Source: Pseudomonadales bacterium (GTDB lineage: Bacteria > Pseudomonadota > Gammaproteobacteria > Pseudomonadales > Azotimanducaceae). From it: a stretch of 64,000 nucleotides of DNA. Positions 36,063-45,344 of the stretch are shown in pieces. The DNA lies in assembly GCA_022822135.1 (NCBI GenBank), contig JAJECH010000052.1, forward strand, positions 124,001-188,000, given 5' to 3'. Each line of letters starts with the position of its first letter. Positions within the stretch are counted from its first letter, which is position 1. Below the pieces are notes generated by a model, which had not been told where the DNA came from, searched no databases, and saw only the letters and a list, made by a program, of their open reading frames with translations. The position numbers and the translations under genes are program-made.

Positions 36063-36989
36063 CTACGCAAAACCCGTACTTGACACGAACTCGCGAACGA
36101 ATTTCGCGCACTCTTTCGGTTGTTCGATCTGCATATAGTGTGTCGCGTCCGGGAGGAAGTCGAAATCGACATGAAGCATATGAGATAGATCGACTGTTGG
36201 TAGATACGAAGACGGTAACAAGGGATCTGATCCAATAACGCGGACCGGGCACGGTAGTTTGTCTAAATCCACTTGATCCGCGAACGCGCGGAAGAACCCC
36301 ACGATTTTCGCTTCATAATCAGGTGGACATCGCAATTCGTAACCAGGCTGATCGTCGGATTTCTTGAGAATCGTGTGTGCCATCAACTCCTTCGCCCCTG
36401 TCACTAGGCGTGAATACGCAGGTGAAAAGTCAAGCAATTCAATCAATTGTTCGCGAGACTTAAATCGAAATGTCCGTTTTCGTGTCTGCGTCGCTCTAAG
36501 TTCGACTGCCTCGTCAAACTCAGCGTGACTCTGTCCAGGTCGGTACATTGGTGGGTCAAAAAGAACCAATGCGTTGAACCCGTGCCAACGGCGCTCTAGT
36601 GTTTCCGCTATCAAACCTGAGGAATAAAGCAAGGCGACTAGCGCGGAGACCGAATGCAACACCCCTAAGCTTGGTTTCTTGCCATATTGCTTTTCAACCT
36701 CAAACATAACATGATCAAGGTCAGAGACAAGCGAAATGACATTGTGATCGTCTTTGCTTGTCCGTTCATTCCAACCGTGGTTACGCAGATCAAAGATGAT
36801 CAATTCGAAATCGTTCGCAAGCTCGGACCAAAACGGGTAATAAAGATCAATCGCTAACCCATTGCCGTGTCCCAAAACCAATCGCGGACCAAGTGGATTG
36901 CCGTGTCTTCGGACTGTGATACGAGTTTCCTGGTCAACAACAACTTCGATTGTTGAGAGCGGTTTAGGTAATTGCCAATCGGTCGCCAT
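36063..36989 (-). CDS. Alpha/beta hydrolase, candidate trans-acting thioesterase
   Basis: A 308-residue alpha/beta hydrolase. The oxyanion region is LGHGNG, the nucleophile elbow is LHSVSA (Ser113; the usual last Gly of GxSxG is Ser), the acid is likely in VIGSDPLL, and His lies in DATHYMQ. It is a paralogue of the gene at 38901 (shared YELRC and HYxxxExP features). It ends 21 bases from the PKS stop, tail to tail. The PKS has no thioesterase, so this enzyme may release its product. An in-frame TTG at 37028 overlaps the PPTase stop and is an alternative start. Confidence 0.8.
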   Translation of the reverse strand: MATDWQLPKPLSTIEVVVDQETRITVRRHGNPLGPRLVLGHGNGLAIDLYYPFWSELANDFELIIFDLRNHGWNERTSKDDHNVISLVSDLDHVMFEVEKQYGKKPSLGVLHSVSALVALLYSSGLIAETLERRWHGFNALVLFDPPMYRPGQSHAEFDEAVELRATQTRKRTFRFKSREQLIELLDFSPAYSRLVTGAKELMAHTILKKSDDQPGYELRCPPDYEAKIVGFFRAFADQVDLDKLPCPVRVIGSDPLLPSSYLPTVDLSHMLHVDFDFLPDATHYMQIEQPKECAKFVREFVSSTGFA

Positions 36990-37024
36990 GATGCGGGTTG
37001 TGCCTGAGCGTGTGTAACCTCGCC

Positions 37025-37720
37025 TCAATCGAGCTCATGGGCAAATGCGGCTACAAACCTATTATCGTGCAGACTATGCAGCTCCCAAGTTGCTTCCGAC
37101 AGAGACGTGAATCGGACGACAGCGTGGTCATCCTCACCTGTCATAATCGAGTCGGGGATCGTGAACGCGGTCGTGTCCGCTCGAAAACCCTCGCCTATCG
37201 CCTTGATGAATGCCTCCTTTAACGTCCAGAACTTCACAAACAAATCTGCTCGATCCTGTGGCTTAGTATGCATTAGCAGCTCTCGCTCGTGGTCCGAAAG
37301 CACCTTGTGTAATTCGTCGTTGGTTCCGTAACGCTCGTTTCGAAGCTCAATATCCACACCGATTCTTCCGCGCGGAGCGAATGCAAGTAAACCATGACCT
37401 GCGGTGTGACTCACATTAAAGTTCCAAGGAACTTCGTGTCCTCTGACTAACGCCTTTGGTTTTTCGTTACGCTCCATCGTGAAACTTAGATCGGAATTGA
37501 GAATCCCCATCATTTCGCTCAAGTAGACCCGCAGTGCCGCACGGCATAGTATGAATCGCCCGCGCGCTGGAAACGAATCGAATCGTTTCGCACGCTCCTG
37601 TTCGTTCATATCTAGTAAGTCGTGCGCGTGCGACTCGTTCGCTAGACTCGCAGAAAGGTCAACATAAACAACCGTCACGTCGCCGATCTTCACGTAATCG
37701 CATGCCCAATTTGCTTTCAC
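37025..37720 (-). CDS. Sfp-type 4'-phosphopantetheinyl transferase
   Basis: 231 residues. It has the family motifs NVSHTAGHG (102-110), GVDIE (121-125; Mg-binding Asp and Glu) and FWTLKEAFIKA (164-174). It transfers phosphopantetheine from CoA to a carrier-protein serine. The length and the WxxKEA spacing fit the Sfp/EntD class rather than AcpS. It lies in the PKS locus next to two stand-alone ACPs, so it most likely activates the PKS ACP and these ACPs. The upstream ATG at 37720 has no strong ribosome site. The downstream hydrolase gene overlaps or closely follows. Confidence 0.92.
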   Translation of the reverse strand: MKANWACDYVKIGDVTVVYVDLSASLANESHAHDLLDMNEQERAKRFDSFPARGRFILCRAALRVYLSEMMGILNSDLSFTMERNEKPKALVRGHEVPWNFNVSHTAGHGLLAFAPRGRIGVDIELRNERYGTNDELHKVLSDHERELLMHTKPQDRADLFVKFWTLKEAFIKAIGEGFRADTTAFTIPDSIMTGEDDHAVVRFTSLSEATWELHSLHDNRFVAAFAHELD

Positions 37721-37864
37721 TCTGCGAACCCTGTCTCAAGTAGAGGTTAAAAATCTGATTCGAATCGTTCGATGTCGTACTGAGCAGATACCTGTCCTCA
37801 TACGAACAGATTAAACTCCGACAAATTAAAATGTGGTCTTCATTCGTCAACACAAGGCTTATCG

Positions 37865-38089
37865 ATGTCATCAACCGAAGAGAGAATTACCGCGCTTAGC
37901 AGAAAATTACTCGTCCCAGATCGAGACCCTGACTTCGACAAGGACTTTAGCGAATCCGATATTTCGTCTATCGTTGTTGTGGAATTCGCGAAAGCAGTCG
38001 CTAGCGAATTTGGTCTCGAAATTCCTGCTGAGGAATTTGCTGGATTCAAGAATCTCCGGGAACTCGTCTCCTATATTGATTCCAAGTAG
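37865..38089 (+). CDS. Free-standing acyl carrier protein, copy 1
   Basis: 74 residues with the acyl-carrier pattern: acidic helix I, DPDFDKDFSESD loop, helix II SIVVVEFAKAVASEFGLEIP, and a final helix KNLRELVSYID. The phosphopantetheine serine is Ser35, but the residue before it is Ser34 instead of the near-universal Asp of DSL. It is divergent from the PPTase gene and is followed by a perfect hairpin terminator. It may serve KS2 of the PKS, which lacks a downstream ACP, or carry the starter acid. About 80% identical by eye to copy 2. Confidence 0.87.
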   Translation: MSSTEERITALSRKLLVPDRDPDFDKDFSESDISSIVVVEFAKAVASEFGLEIPAEEFAGFKNLRELVSYIDSK

Positions 38090-38115
38090 GACTAAACCCT
38101 AATTCGTTCAAAAAT

Positions 38116-38156
38116 AAGCCTTAGCCCGCGTCTCCGACACGGGCTAAGGCTTTTGT
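38116..38156 (+). terminator. Strong intrinsic terminator after ACP copy 1
   Basis: A perfect 13-bp stem (AAGCCTTAGCCCG at 38116-38128 with its complement at 38140-38152), an 11-base loop and a following T-rich run (TTTTGTCTTT). It ends the ACP copy 1 transcript 27 bases after its stop, so copy 2 must have its own promoter. Confidence 0.9.
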
Positions 38157-38536
38157 CTTTCTCGACCGCTTCGCTACGTAGACGAACGTTCTTTAGTTAA
38201 CGAACCGAGTCGGGGAGCTGAAGCTCTCAACACCAGTCGTCACAAGATAGTTGATTCTTACAAGACTAATTCGGGCCAGTTCCGTAGGTGCCTTGTGCAC
38301 AAGTGCCTTTAACTAGCGCAAAATTCCTCAAAAACGGTATCAACCGACGTTAGATTGAGGCGGACTCTATCTTCCTCGCGCTTAAGAATCGTTTTACACT
38401 CAAGCGACAATGGACATCTAATTCCTAATCGTCGCTGTTCATTTAAGAGACTTACGAATTCCAAGTCGTTTAAAGAGTTACATTAGAGCGATGTTGCGTA
38501 GAATAAAACGATATTTAGACCATTAGAGGAACGGTT
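38157..38536. other. 380-bp gap between the two ACP genes
   Basis: No coding frame. It includes the near-palindrome CTTGTGCACAAG around 38291-38305. The AT-rich 100 bases before 38537 probably hold the promoter of ACP copy 2. The unusual length of the gap between two tandem copies suggests separate regulation. Confidence 0.4.
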
Positions 38537-38767
38537 GTGTCGTCAACTGAACAACGAATCACTGTGCTCAGCAAAAAACTCCTTGCAGAAGATCGAGACC
38601 CTGATTTCGATAAGCAGTTTAGTGAATCTGATCTCCCATCCATCGTGGTAGTGGAATTCGCAAAAGCGGTGGCGAGTGAATTTGGCTTAGAGATTCCCGC
38701 AGAGGATTTCGCAGAATTGAAAAATCTGCGTGAACTGGTTTCCTACATCGACGCTAAGTTAGGCTAG
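38537..38767 (+). CDS. Free-standing acyl carrier protein, copy 2
   Basis: 76 residues, a close paralogue of copy 1 (same MSSTE start and the same DRDPDFDK and IVVVEFAKAVASEFGLEIPA segments). Ser35 is the attachment site and is preceded by Pro34, again not Asp. The start is GTG at 38537 with GAGGA 6 bases ahead. It arose by tandem duplication of the ACP gene. Divergence at helix I and at the residue before Ser35 hints at different partners. It converges with the second hydrolase gene. Confidence 0.87.
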   Translation: MSSTEQRITVLSKKLLAEDRDPDFDKQFSESDLPSIVVVEFAKAVASEFGLEIPAEDFAELKNLRELVSYIDAKLG

Positions 38768-38900
38768 ACACTCAATCCGTTCATTGGATTGTCAAAGCTC
38801 ATGTCGACAGCGAGGGCTAAGCTTCTAAATTCACGACGCTGATAAATTCAGCGCTAATCGTTGATTCGCAGGCTTCCTTGCGTCCTGCGCATGAGGTGGC

Positions 38901-39794
38901 TCAAAGCACCTCCCGTTGGACTGTAGATAACTCTTTCGCAACCAATTCAGGTCGTTCCATCGGGATATAGTGGCTTAACTCCTCTAGCTGCACATCGGAC
39001 CCGTTTCGGAAGCTCTGTGCGAGTTTTGGCCAAGTAACTGAATGGATGGTGTCTAAGGGATGCCTGATGCCTCGCGCGCTTTTGCCGCGAAATACCTTTA
39101 CTGGAACATCCACAGACGATAGCAAAGGGTGTACGTCCGTACCCGCACACTCAAGAGACGTCTCGGCTTCAACTAGTGGTGAGCATCGAAGTTCGTATTG
39201 CCCGTGTTCAGTCTGCTCAAGCCCATGTTGACAATGATCCCGAAGTACTTCCTCAGACCAAAGATCGAATGGACTACGGTCTCTTATCGACTCGAACCAT
39301 TGCTTTGGTGAGTCCCAGGTCGTTCTGCGCCTCGCATACGGGTGTTCTTCCGGTGAATCGAACATCTTGAATTGGCCTGCAGACGCATACGCACGAGGTG
39401 CGAATATCGCCGGTTCGAATAAGAGCAACGCTTTAATTCGCTTGTTCACCGTCGCTGCAGCCTGTAGCAGAGGATGAGTACCCAAACAATGTCCAACGCC
39501 AATGATTGAGTTTAAGTTCAAACTGAGAATCAAGGAACATAGATCGCTTCCAAGTTGACCCCAGCTATATGGTCCTGTCTTCTCTGACTGTCCATGTCCT
39601 CGAAAGTCAATCGATACTACAGACTGCGATGAATCAAGTCGTCGCACGACTGCATCCCAAACGCGCGCATGGCAACCTAAACCGTGTACAAATAGGACGG
39701 TCGAAGCGTCTTGGGTATTGCCGACTCGCTCGACGAATGCCATCCGCATGCCGTTGATACTCAGATATTTCTGTTCAAGGTTTAATGGTGCCAC
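38901..39794 (-). CDS. Alpha/beta hydrolase with Cys nucleophile, candidate thioesterase
   Basis: About 297 residues if it starts at the GTG at 39794; a TTG at 39833 gives 310. It has LFVHGLGCHARVWD (oxyanion), IDFRGHGQSE, and the nucleophile elbow GVGHCLGTH, where Cys replaces the usual Ser. His lies in LSHYIPMERP. Cys-type elbows are known in some thioesterases and in dienelactone hydrolases. It shares LLFEP and YELRC blocks with the hydrolase at 36063 and is its paralogue. With that gene it brackets the PPTase and ACPs, so a role in chain release or transfer from the PKS is the leading idea. Confidence 0.8.
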   Translation of the reverse strand: MAPLNLEQKYLSINGMRMAFVERVGNTQDASTVLFVHGLGCHARVWDAVVRRLDSSQSVVSIDFRGHGQSEKTGPYSWGQLGSDLCSLILSLNLNSIIGVGHCLGTHPLLQAAATVNKRIKALLLFEPAIFAPRAYASAGQFKMFDSPEEHPYARRRTTWDSPKQWFESIRDRSPFDLWSEEVLRDHCQHGLEQTEHGQYELRCSPLVEAETSLECAGTDVHPLLSSVDVPVKVFRGKSARGIRHPLDTIHSVTWPKLAQSFRNGSDVQLEELSHYIPMERPELVAKELSTVQREVL

Positions 39795-39976
39795 GATTAT
39801 CAGGTAGGTCTCGTGTAGTTGGGAACAAACCAATTGCGCTTGATTTTAGATGCGTGTGTCAGTAGTAGACATCCTCATTCAAGGCTGAAATTTCGACGAC
39901 GTGGCCGAGTCGCGATGTTGAACTGGCGCCTTGAGTGCTCCATACCTTGCTAGCGCATGTGTTTGAAATTTCGTTC

Positions 39977-40750
39977 TCACGTTGTTAGTTTGACCACCTT
40001 GATGACGGCGGATACCAAAATCCAACAACCGATCAAAAAAACAAGCGAAAAAATAGCACGGCGAAATTGTCGATCCGTGACATTAGGTTGGAATCGCTTC
40101 GCAACGTAAGTTGAAATAAACACAACGGGGACAGCTGCAATGATGATCCAGAGAAGTGACTGCGAATAGATACCATCCATCCAGACAAGCACCGTACGAG
40201 TACAGGTCGTGACCCCTAACATCGCAAGCAACGATGCACGAATTGAGGCGATCACGATTGGCTGTCGATAGGCGAACCAGCCAACTACGGGTCCTGAAGC
40301 TGCAAACATCCCGCCGAAAATTCCACCAGCGAAGCCAACACCCGTCGCAGCGAGGGCACCAGAACGGCGAGCTTGCGGGGTCGGGTTGAGAGCGAGCGAC
40401 AAACTACCGGTAATCAAAAAGAGCGCGAATACGATCTCAAGAATCGCGGTTGCTTCCCTTGTTAAATAGTTCAAGATGGCAATGCCAAGAGCGATCGCAG
40501 GTACCTGACCTAGCGTCAGGAACAGAAAAAGGCGTCCGTCAATGCTTCGATACGTATCTGCAAGCGAGACTGCGATATTTAGGAATGCGAGTACGCTAAT
40601 CGCTGCTGCCGTCTCCGCAATCGTCATGACACCCGTTACCTGTACGATCGCCATCACGATAAGACCAAGTGCGAACCCAGACGTGGCTTGGAGCCATGCG
40701 CCCACGGCAATCGCGACTAGAAAGACGCAATATACGTTGATATCTACCAC
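39977..40750 (-). CDS. TauE/SafE family membrane exporter
   Basis: A 257-residue inner-membrane protein with about eight hydrophobic helices in two similar halves, the first beginning GAWLQATSGFALGLIVMAI and the second with GGIFGGMFAASGPVVGW. This two-half layout and the glycine-rich motifs fit the sulfite/organosulfonate exporter TauE/SafE family. The ligand is not readable. It is a single-gene unit 114 bases from the end of the large membrane protein gene. It may continue the anion-transport theme set by the SulP gene, but that is weak inference. Confidence 0.85.
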   Translation of the reverse strand: MVDINVYCVFLVAIAVGAWLQATSGFALGLIVMAIVQVTGVMTIAETAAAISVLAFLNIAVSLADTYRSIDGRLFLFLTLGQVPAIALGIAILNYLTREATAILEIVFALFLITGSLSLALNPTPQARRSGALAATGVGFAGGIFGGMFAASGPVVGWFAYRQPIVIASIRASLLAMLGVTTCTRTVLVWMDGIYSQSLLWIIIAAVPVVFISTYVAKRFQPNVTDRQFRRAIFSLVFLIGCWILVSAVIKVVKLTT

Positions 40751-40864
40751 GAAGGACTCGGGGACTCTGCCTTATGTCAGTCAAACATTTTCGTGATGAT
40801 TCACATTACGGCTTAGTCCCGCGCTCAAATTCAAGCATTGATATGTCGATGGAGACCGTTGACC

Positions 40865-43800
40865 TCAGTCGGGCGACTTGGTCTCTTCTTCTGTGTCGTT
40901 TTTTTCAGATTCTTGTTCATCAACTGGGTCAGCCTCGACGACTGTCTCTTCGTCAGTGACTTGTAGCGCCTTTGTGCCCCAAAACGAAGGTGCACTCAAA
41001 GCGGTAAACGTCGCACGAACCCACTTGATCAGTGCGAATACAAGCCAGAGGGACCACGCCAACATAGTGAGCTGGTATACCCAAAACGGTAACGAGAACA
41101 CCCAAGCCGTCGGGAGATTCACACTACTCTCGTCAGCGAACCACCGTAACACGTGTGCATCAAGTGATGACAAAGACCGCAGATGCGCAAGCATCGATGA
41201 CGATGTGATATACATGTCAGGCGGCGTTTGGAGCGCACTTAGAACCGTTAAGAACAACGCCAAGAGACCGACGAACGCTAAAAAGCCTAAAGCGATCTGA
41301 ATGATTCGATACGCATAAACCGGCAGGCCATCTAGATTCGTTCGTGCGCGCCACCATACGCTGAGCGTCCACAATGCGACAAAAAGAAGCGCCCAAATAT
41401 TCGCCAGCGTCGCACCAATCGCGACAAGAACTGCGTCTAGTTTCGTTAACGGGAATTTCGGCAGATAAGTCAACGTCAATCCGACTAATACCGTAACGAT
41501 GACAACACCCCAGAAGAGCACCGCGGACCCGATGGCCGGACCCCCTAGAAAGAGAATCCATCGACTCTTTGCAAGCTGAACGGTGTGGGACACGTTTCGC
41601 GCATCGCCACTAATCGCTAGATTCGGCGTCCGGTATAGCCACCCAAGCGGATCATCCATCCGCCAGCTCACTCCGTACACATGCTCGCCGTGCGTGACCG
41701 CGAAATTGACCAGAGTACCCGTACTTAGAGGCTGATCCTCGCCGTCGATCGTCACGCCTTCGAGAACCGAATCCGCGGGGAGTTCTACCGAAAAGCTATC
41801 TGCAACACTGGATTCAATACGGAAGTACGCAGCGTTCGTGGATGCGCGAGACCCAACCGTTGACGTCAATTCCACACTCTTTACAGTGAGCGTGTTTCCT
41901 GGTATCGGTGTCGGTTTCGATAGTTTCAGTGAAAGTGTTTCACCCTGACGTGGTTTGTACACGGTTGCATTGCGTTCACTCTGCGATGGCGTGACACCTT
42001 CAGCTTTAAATTGCCAAAAATCACTTCCCCTTACAAACCATCGCTCAGTGCGCTCCGCGTACGATGGTGCAGTGATTACAAGCTCGTCATCAAGCAATAG
42101 CGAACTACGCCAACTAACCGCGCTCACATCAGGCCCGAAAATTACGACTGCACTCCCATCCTTTACTGTCACGTGATCGTCCAGGACCGTCTCGCCTTTC
42201 AGTAGAGGAATTTCCACTGTTACAATCTCTGAACGCTGCTTGCTGATAGAAACGATGGTTTCGACGAATGGTTCGTATCGCAATTCCAACTCACGCTCGA
42301 CCATGACCGGGCGCTGAAATTCGTATGTGCTCGAGGAGAGCGACACATCATCTGAATCGTCGTGACGACGATTCAGCACAATCCGCTGGCGTTGCGACTC
42401 GACTCCTTCTGAAACTCGCCAACAGCACACATTCTTCGAGATCTGCGCGGCTTGGAGCGGGAAATCGATGATGAGATCGTCAATGCCACGAACGTTAAAT
42501 CGCATCAATAGGTTGTTCTGGCCTGCGTCAACTTCAACGTAGGTATTGCCATTTGAACCATGCAACAACGGTAAACGTCGTTCATCTTGCGACACTTCCT
42601 TCAATGACATCTGCGGCGTACTTCGCGGCAAAGGTACTGCAACCTTCGCACCAGCGAGAATCGTGAGATCGACACGCAGTTCGTTTTCGTCACGCATCGT
42701 GAGATTGACCTGCTCGAGGCTAGCGCAGCCTGGCACGCAATCAGGAATGGCAGTCAACCTTTCTTCCAGTTCACTTAGCAGCTCGGAATCTGGAAACGAT
42801 GCATTGGTTGAGGTAGTGGCAACACCGAGCAGTAGAAGCGACGCAAATTTCCGAAACCGCGGCGGAATATCGATATGGTCTCCTACTTTTGCCATAACGA
42901 GGATCAACAATATCAGAAGATGCAGAACCGCGATTAACGCGAAAACGATACGCGTTGCAGGTGGTGGCAGAAAAGCGAGTCCAATACGCTGATCTTTACT
43001 GACGGGACCCGCCCAATTAAGTGAAACGCGATCCCAATTCCAAACGGGTTTGCCTGGTCCGGTTTGCACCGCGACGACAGGTAACTGAGTTGGTGCATCA
43101 CTCCTAACAAAATTGCCGCTTACAACGAGCTCCTCTTCAACATCCGCACTTTGAGTCTTCATTCTCGCTCGATCAGACTCTGCCATTGGACTGGGCATGT
43201 CAAAGTTCTGTCTTCGGATAATCGATCCCTCTTGGAACTCTGGTCGATCATCAGCCATTCGGGTAACGGCGGGTGGCATTAACGTGGGTCCAATCGCGGA
43301 ATCGAGCTGTGGATAAACGGCTTGACGGAGGTTATTCGCGGCCACGTAGACCGATAAGACCGCCACCGGTACCAATAGAACCCAATACGCGATCTGTGTT
43401 ATCCGTTTTGCGTTATCGGAAGTGAACTGTCGGTCAAGTAAAAGAATTACCCCAATGAGCAGCCAGCCGATTGCGGGGGCTGTATGTTCTTGATAGCCTA
43501 ATAAGATCGCGACTGTGACCACAGCAGCGACCGGAATCCCGCCTACTCGATAGAGAACGACAACAATAAGAACACAAATAAAAATGTCCCATAGATTCCA
43601 CCACGACGACAACCATGACTCGTTGACACGGTCCACACCCGATGTCCAAAGCAGCTTCCATCCTGGCGGTACGTTCAGATTTATGTTGAGCGAGTTCGCA
43701 TCTACGAGCCAGCCGTTCGCAGAGATATCGTGCCGCGAGCTTAGTAAACTCACCGCTTCGACCCTTCGCTCCGACGGATGGAGCGTAATCCCCGCTTCGG

Positions 43801-45031
43801 TGCTAGTTTCCGTATCTACGTATGTAACGAGACGATTTGACCCGTCCACGCGAACCGCGCCTAGTTCGTAGTCCGCACCAATGCGGGTTTCAGATTGAAC
43901 ATCCGCGAACATTTGATCTGAAGTAACCATTGACGAACCGTCAAATCCAAGCCAAATTTCCCGTGCGATCCGGAAAAGCGATGGTTTTGGATTCGGGTCG
44001 CCACGCTGTTCATTGGTTAATTTGAGGGTCGAGCCTATAGGCGCAGCGTAAGTAGGTGCACTGCCAAAAGGCGAATCCACTAACGTAGGATCTATTGGTT
44101 CAACACCTTCAACATCTACGGTTCGATGTTGGGTCCTTGCAAGAAATACCCATGTCTCGGACGCTGGCCAATAGGATCCAGTTGATTTAGGCGTGAATTC
44201 ATCCATCACTTGATCGCTAACAGCACTCACTGACAACCAAGAAACACCACGGGAGACCTGGACGAGAAAAGCGCCATCTTGCGTAACTTGCACTGGAACG
44301 TCTGCGTTAACCGAAGTCGCGTCAAAGCCATTGAGAATGAGTTTTCCAAGTGACTCAACACGGTCCTCGCCATCAACGGTTAGTCGGATCCGTGTATCTA
44401 ACATCTGAGGAATGTCGTCGCGCAATCTGCGGTAGACGTCGAGTCGTAGCGAGTTCTCCGATGCTCGCATTAACGTTTGGGCTTGTAACCACAGTTTGCC
44501 GTCCTCGACTTTTGGTACCGAAACCTCCTGACCGTCGATTCTCAACTTGACAATCGCGGCGCTTCGAGGAATCGAGAGCGATCGGGGAGCAGAATCAACG
44601 TCAATATGACCCGTGACGGTGAATGCACCGCGGTCGACAAATACACGCGGGGAATCGTTTACGACGCCAACACGAGCCGCTGAACCGTTTAACTGAACCC
44701 CGACTGGACGTTTTTCACTCGAAGGCAGTTCGACATGGCTATCGGCGTTCGCCTGTCCGACGATTCGAAACGCAATACGGTCTTTCACACCAGACGTCAG
44801 CTCGACGGAGAGTTCGGAAATCCAAACGCACGGTAATCGCCGCTTTGACGTATCGTCGACAGGACAATAAATATTCGGATGGTCGGCAAGGACCCAATCT
44901 TTCCAATCATCAAGTTCGGGTGGAACGTAAACGTCTTGTGCAACAACACTCAGACCTGCTAACGCACACACTAAATAAACCGATGCGCGGAACACGCAGG
45001 CAAAGAGGTTTCGAATAATCGTAGATCGCAT
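40865..45031 (-). CDS. Very large membrane/periplasmic protein of unknown function
   Basis: 1388 residues. A signal peptide (about 1-31, ending VVAQ) leads to a periplasmic region of about 450 residues. Next is a cluster of helices at about 470-610, a second periplasmic block with GSFVRSD-like and beta-sandwich stretches, one helix near 730, a third beta-rich region (about 760-1190), four or more helices at about 1195-1340, and an acidic tail (EEETKSPD). The repeated EL, VDG and VTVDGQ beta patterns suggest Ig-like or alpha2-macroglobulin-like domains. Two CxPG-like segments (CVPGCASLEQVN, VCCWRVSEG) could hold disulfides. No catalytic motif was found. I do not recognise a named family. It is divergent from SelO. 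Confidence 0.75.
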   Translation of the reverse strand: MRSTIIRNLFACVFRASVYLVCALAGLSVVAQDVYVPPELDDWKDWVLADHPNIYCPVDDTSKRRLPCVWISELSVELTSGVKDRIAFRIVGQANADSHVELPSSEKRPVGVQLNGSAARVGVVNDSPRVFVDRGAFTVTGHIDVDSAPRSLSIPRSAAIVKLRIDGQEVSVPKVEDGKLWLQAQTLMRASENSLRLDVYRRLRDDIPQMLDTRIRLTVDGEDRVESLGKLILNGFDATSVNADVPVQVTQDGAFLVQVSRGVSWLSVSAVSDQVMDEFTPKSTGSYWPASETWVFLARTQHRTVDVEGVEPIDPTLVDSPFGSAPTYAAPIGSTLKLTNEQRGDPNPKPSLFRIAREIWLGFDGSSMVTSDQMFADVQSETRIGADYELGAVRVDGSNRLVTYVDTETSTEAGITLHPSERRVEAVSLLSSRHDISANGWLVDANSLNINLNVPPGWKLLWTSGVDRVNESWLSSWWNLWDIFICVLIVVVLYRVGGIPVAAVVTVAILLGYQEHTAPAIGWLLIGVILLLDRQFTSDNAKRITQIAYWVLLVPVAVLSVYVAANNLRQAVYPQLDSAIGPTLMPPAVTRMADDRPEFQEGSIIRRQNFDMPSPMAESDRARMKTQSADVEEELVVSGNFVRSDAPTQLPVVAVQTGPGKPVWNWDRVSLNWAGPVSKDQRIGLAFLPPPATRIVFALIAVLHLLILLILVMAKVGDHIDIPPRFRKFASLLLLGVATTSTNASFPDSELLSELEERLTAIPDCVPGCASLEQVNLTMRDENELRVDLTILAGAKVAVPLPRSTPQMSLKEVSQDERRLPLLHGSNGNTYVEVDAGQNNLLMRFNVRGIDDLIIDFPLQAAQISKNVCCWRVSEGVESQRQRIVLNRRHDDSDDVSLSSSTYEFQRPVMVERELELRYEPFVETIVSISKQRSEIVTVEIPLLKGETVLDDHVTVKDGSAVVIFGPDVSAVSWRSSLLLDDELVITAPSYAERTERWFVRGSDFWQFKAEGVTPSQSERNATVYKPRQGETLSLKLSKPTPIPGNTLTVKSVELTSTVGSRASTNAAYFRIESSVADSFSVELPADSVLEGVTIDGEDQPLSTGTLVNFAVTHGEHVYGVSWRMDDPLGWLYRTPNLAISGDARNVSHTVQLAKSRWILFLGGPAIGSAVLFWGVVIVTVLVGLTLTYLPKFPLTKLDAVLVAIGATLANIWALLFVALWTLSVWWRARTNLDGLPVYAYRIIQIALGFLAFVGLLALFLTVLSALQTPPDMYITSSSMLAHLRSLSSLDAHVLRWFADESSVNLPTAWVFSLPFWVYQLTMLAWSLWLVFALIKWVRATFTALSAPSFWGTKALQVTDEETVVEADPVDEQESEKNDTEEETKSPD

Positions 45032-45344
45032 GAATTTACTCCATTGCCCGACCTCGGTTGAGGCGTTCTCGGGATTCCTCTAACGGAATTAGACTAGGTT
45101 CTCTTTCGTTTGTTGCCGAGTTCAGAATACGGACGTAATGCCATGAGATACCAAACGTTCGAATCCAGTCTGCTTCAGCCGACATCCGATCACTTTAAAA
45201 GCGGACGCGCCGTCAGTGGTCTATCAATTCAGTGCCCCGCACGCTTAGAAAACCTCTCGCTTGCGATAATTCGATTTCACTAACTACACGCGTGAACGGA
45301 ACGAGCTCCAACGCGGCTCATTTCTTGAGTCTGGTATGACATTC
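45032..45344. other. 313-bp divergent intergenic region
   Basis: This lies between the large membrane protein (minus) and SelO (plus) and must hold both promoters. No coding frame, repeat or clear operator was seen. Confidence 0.4.
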
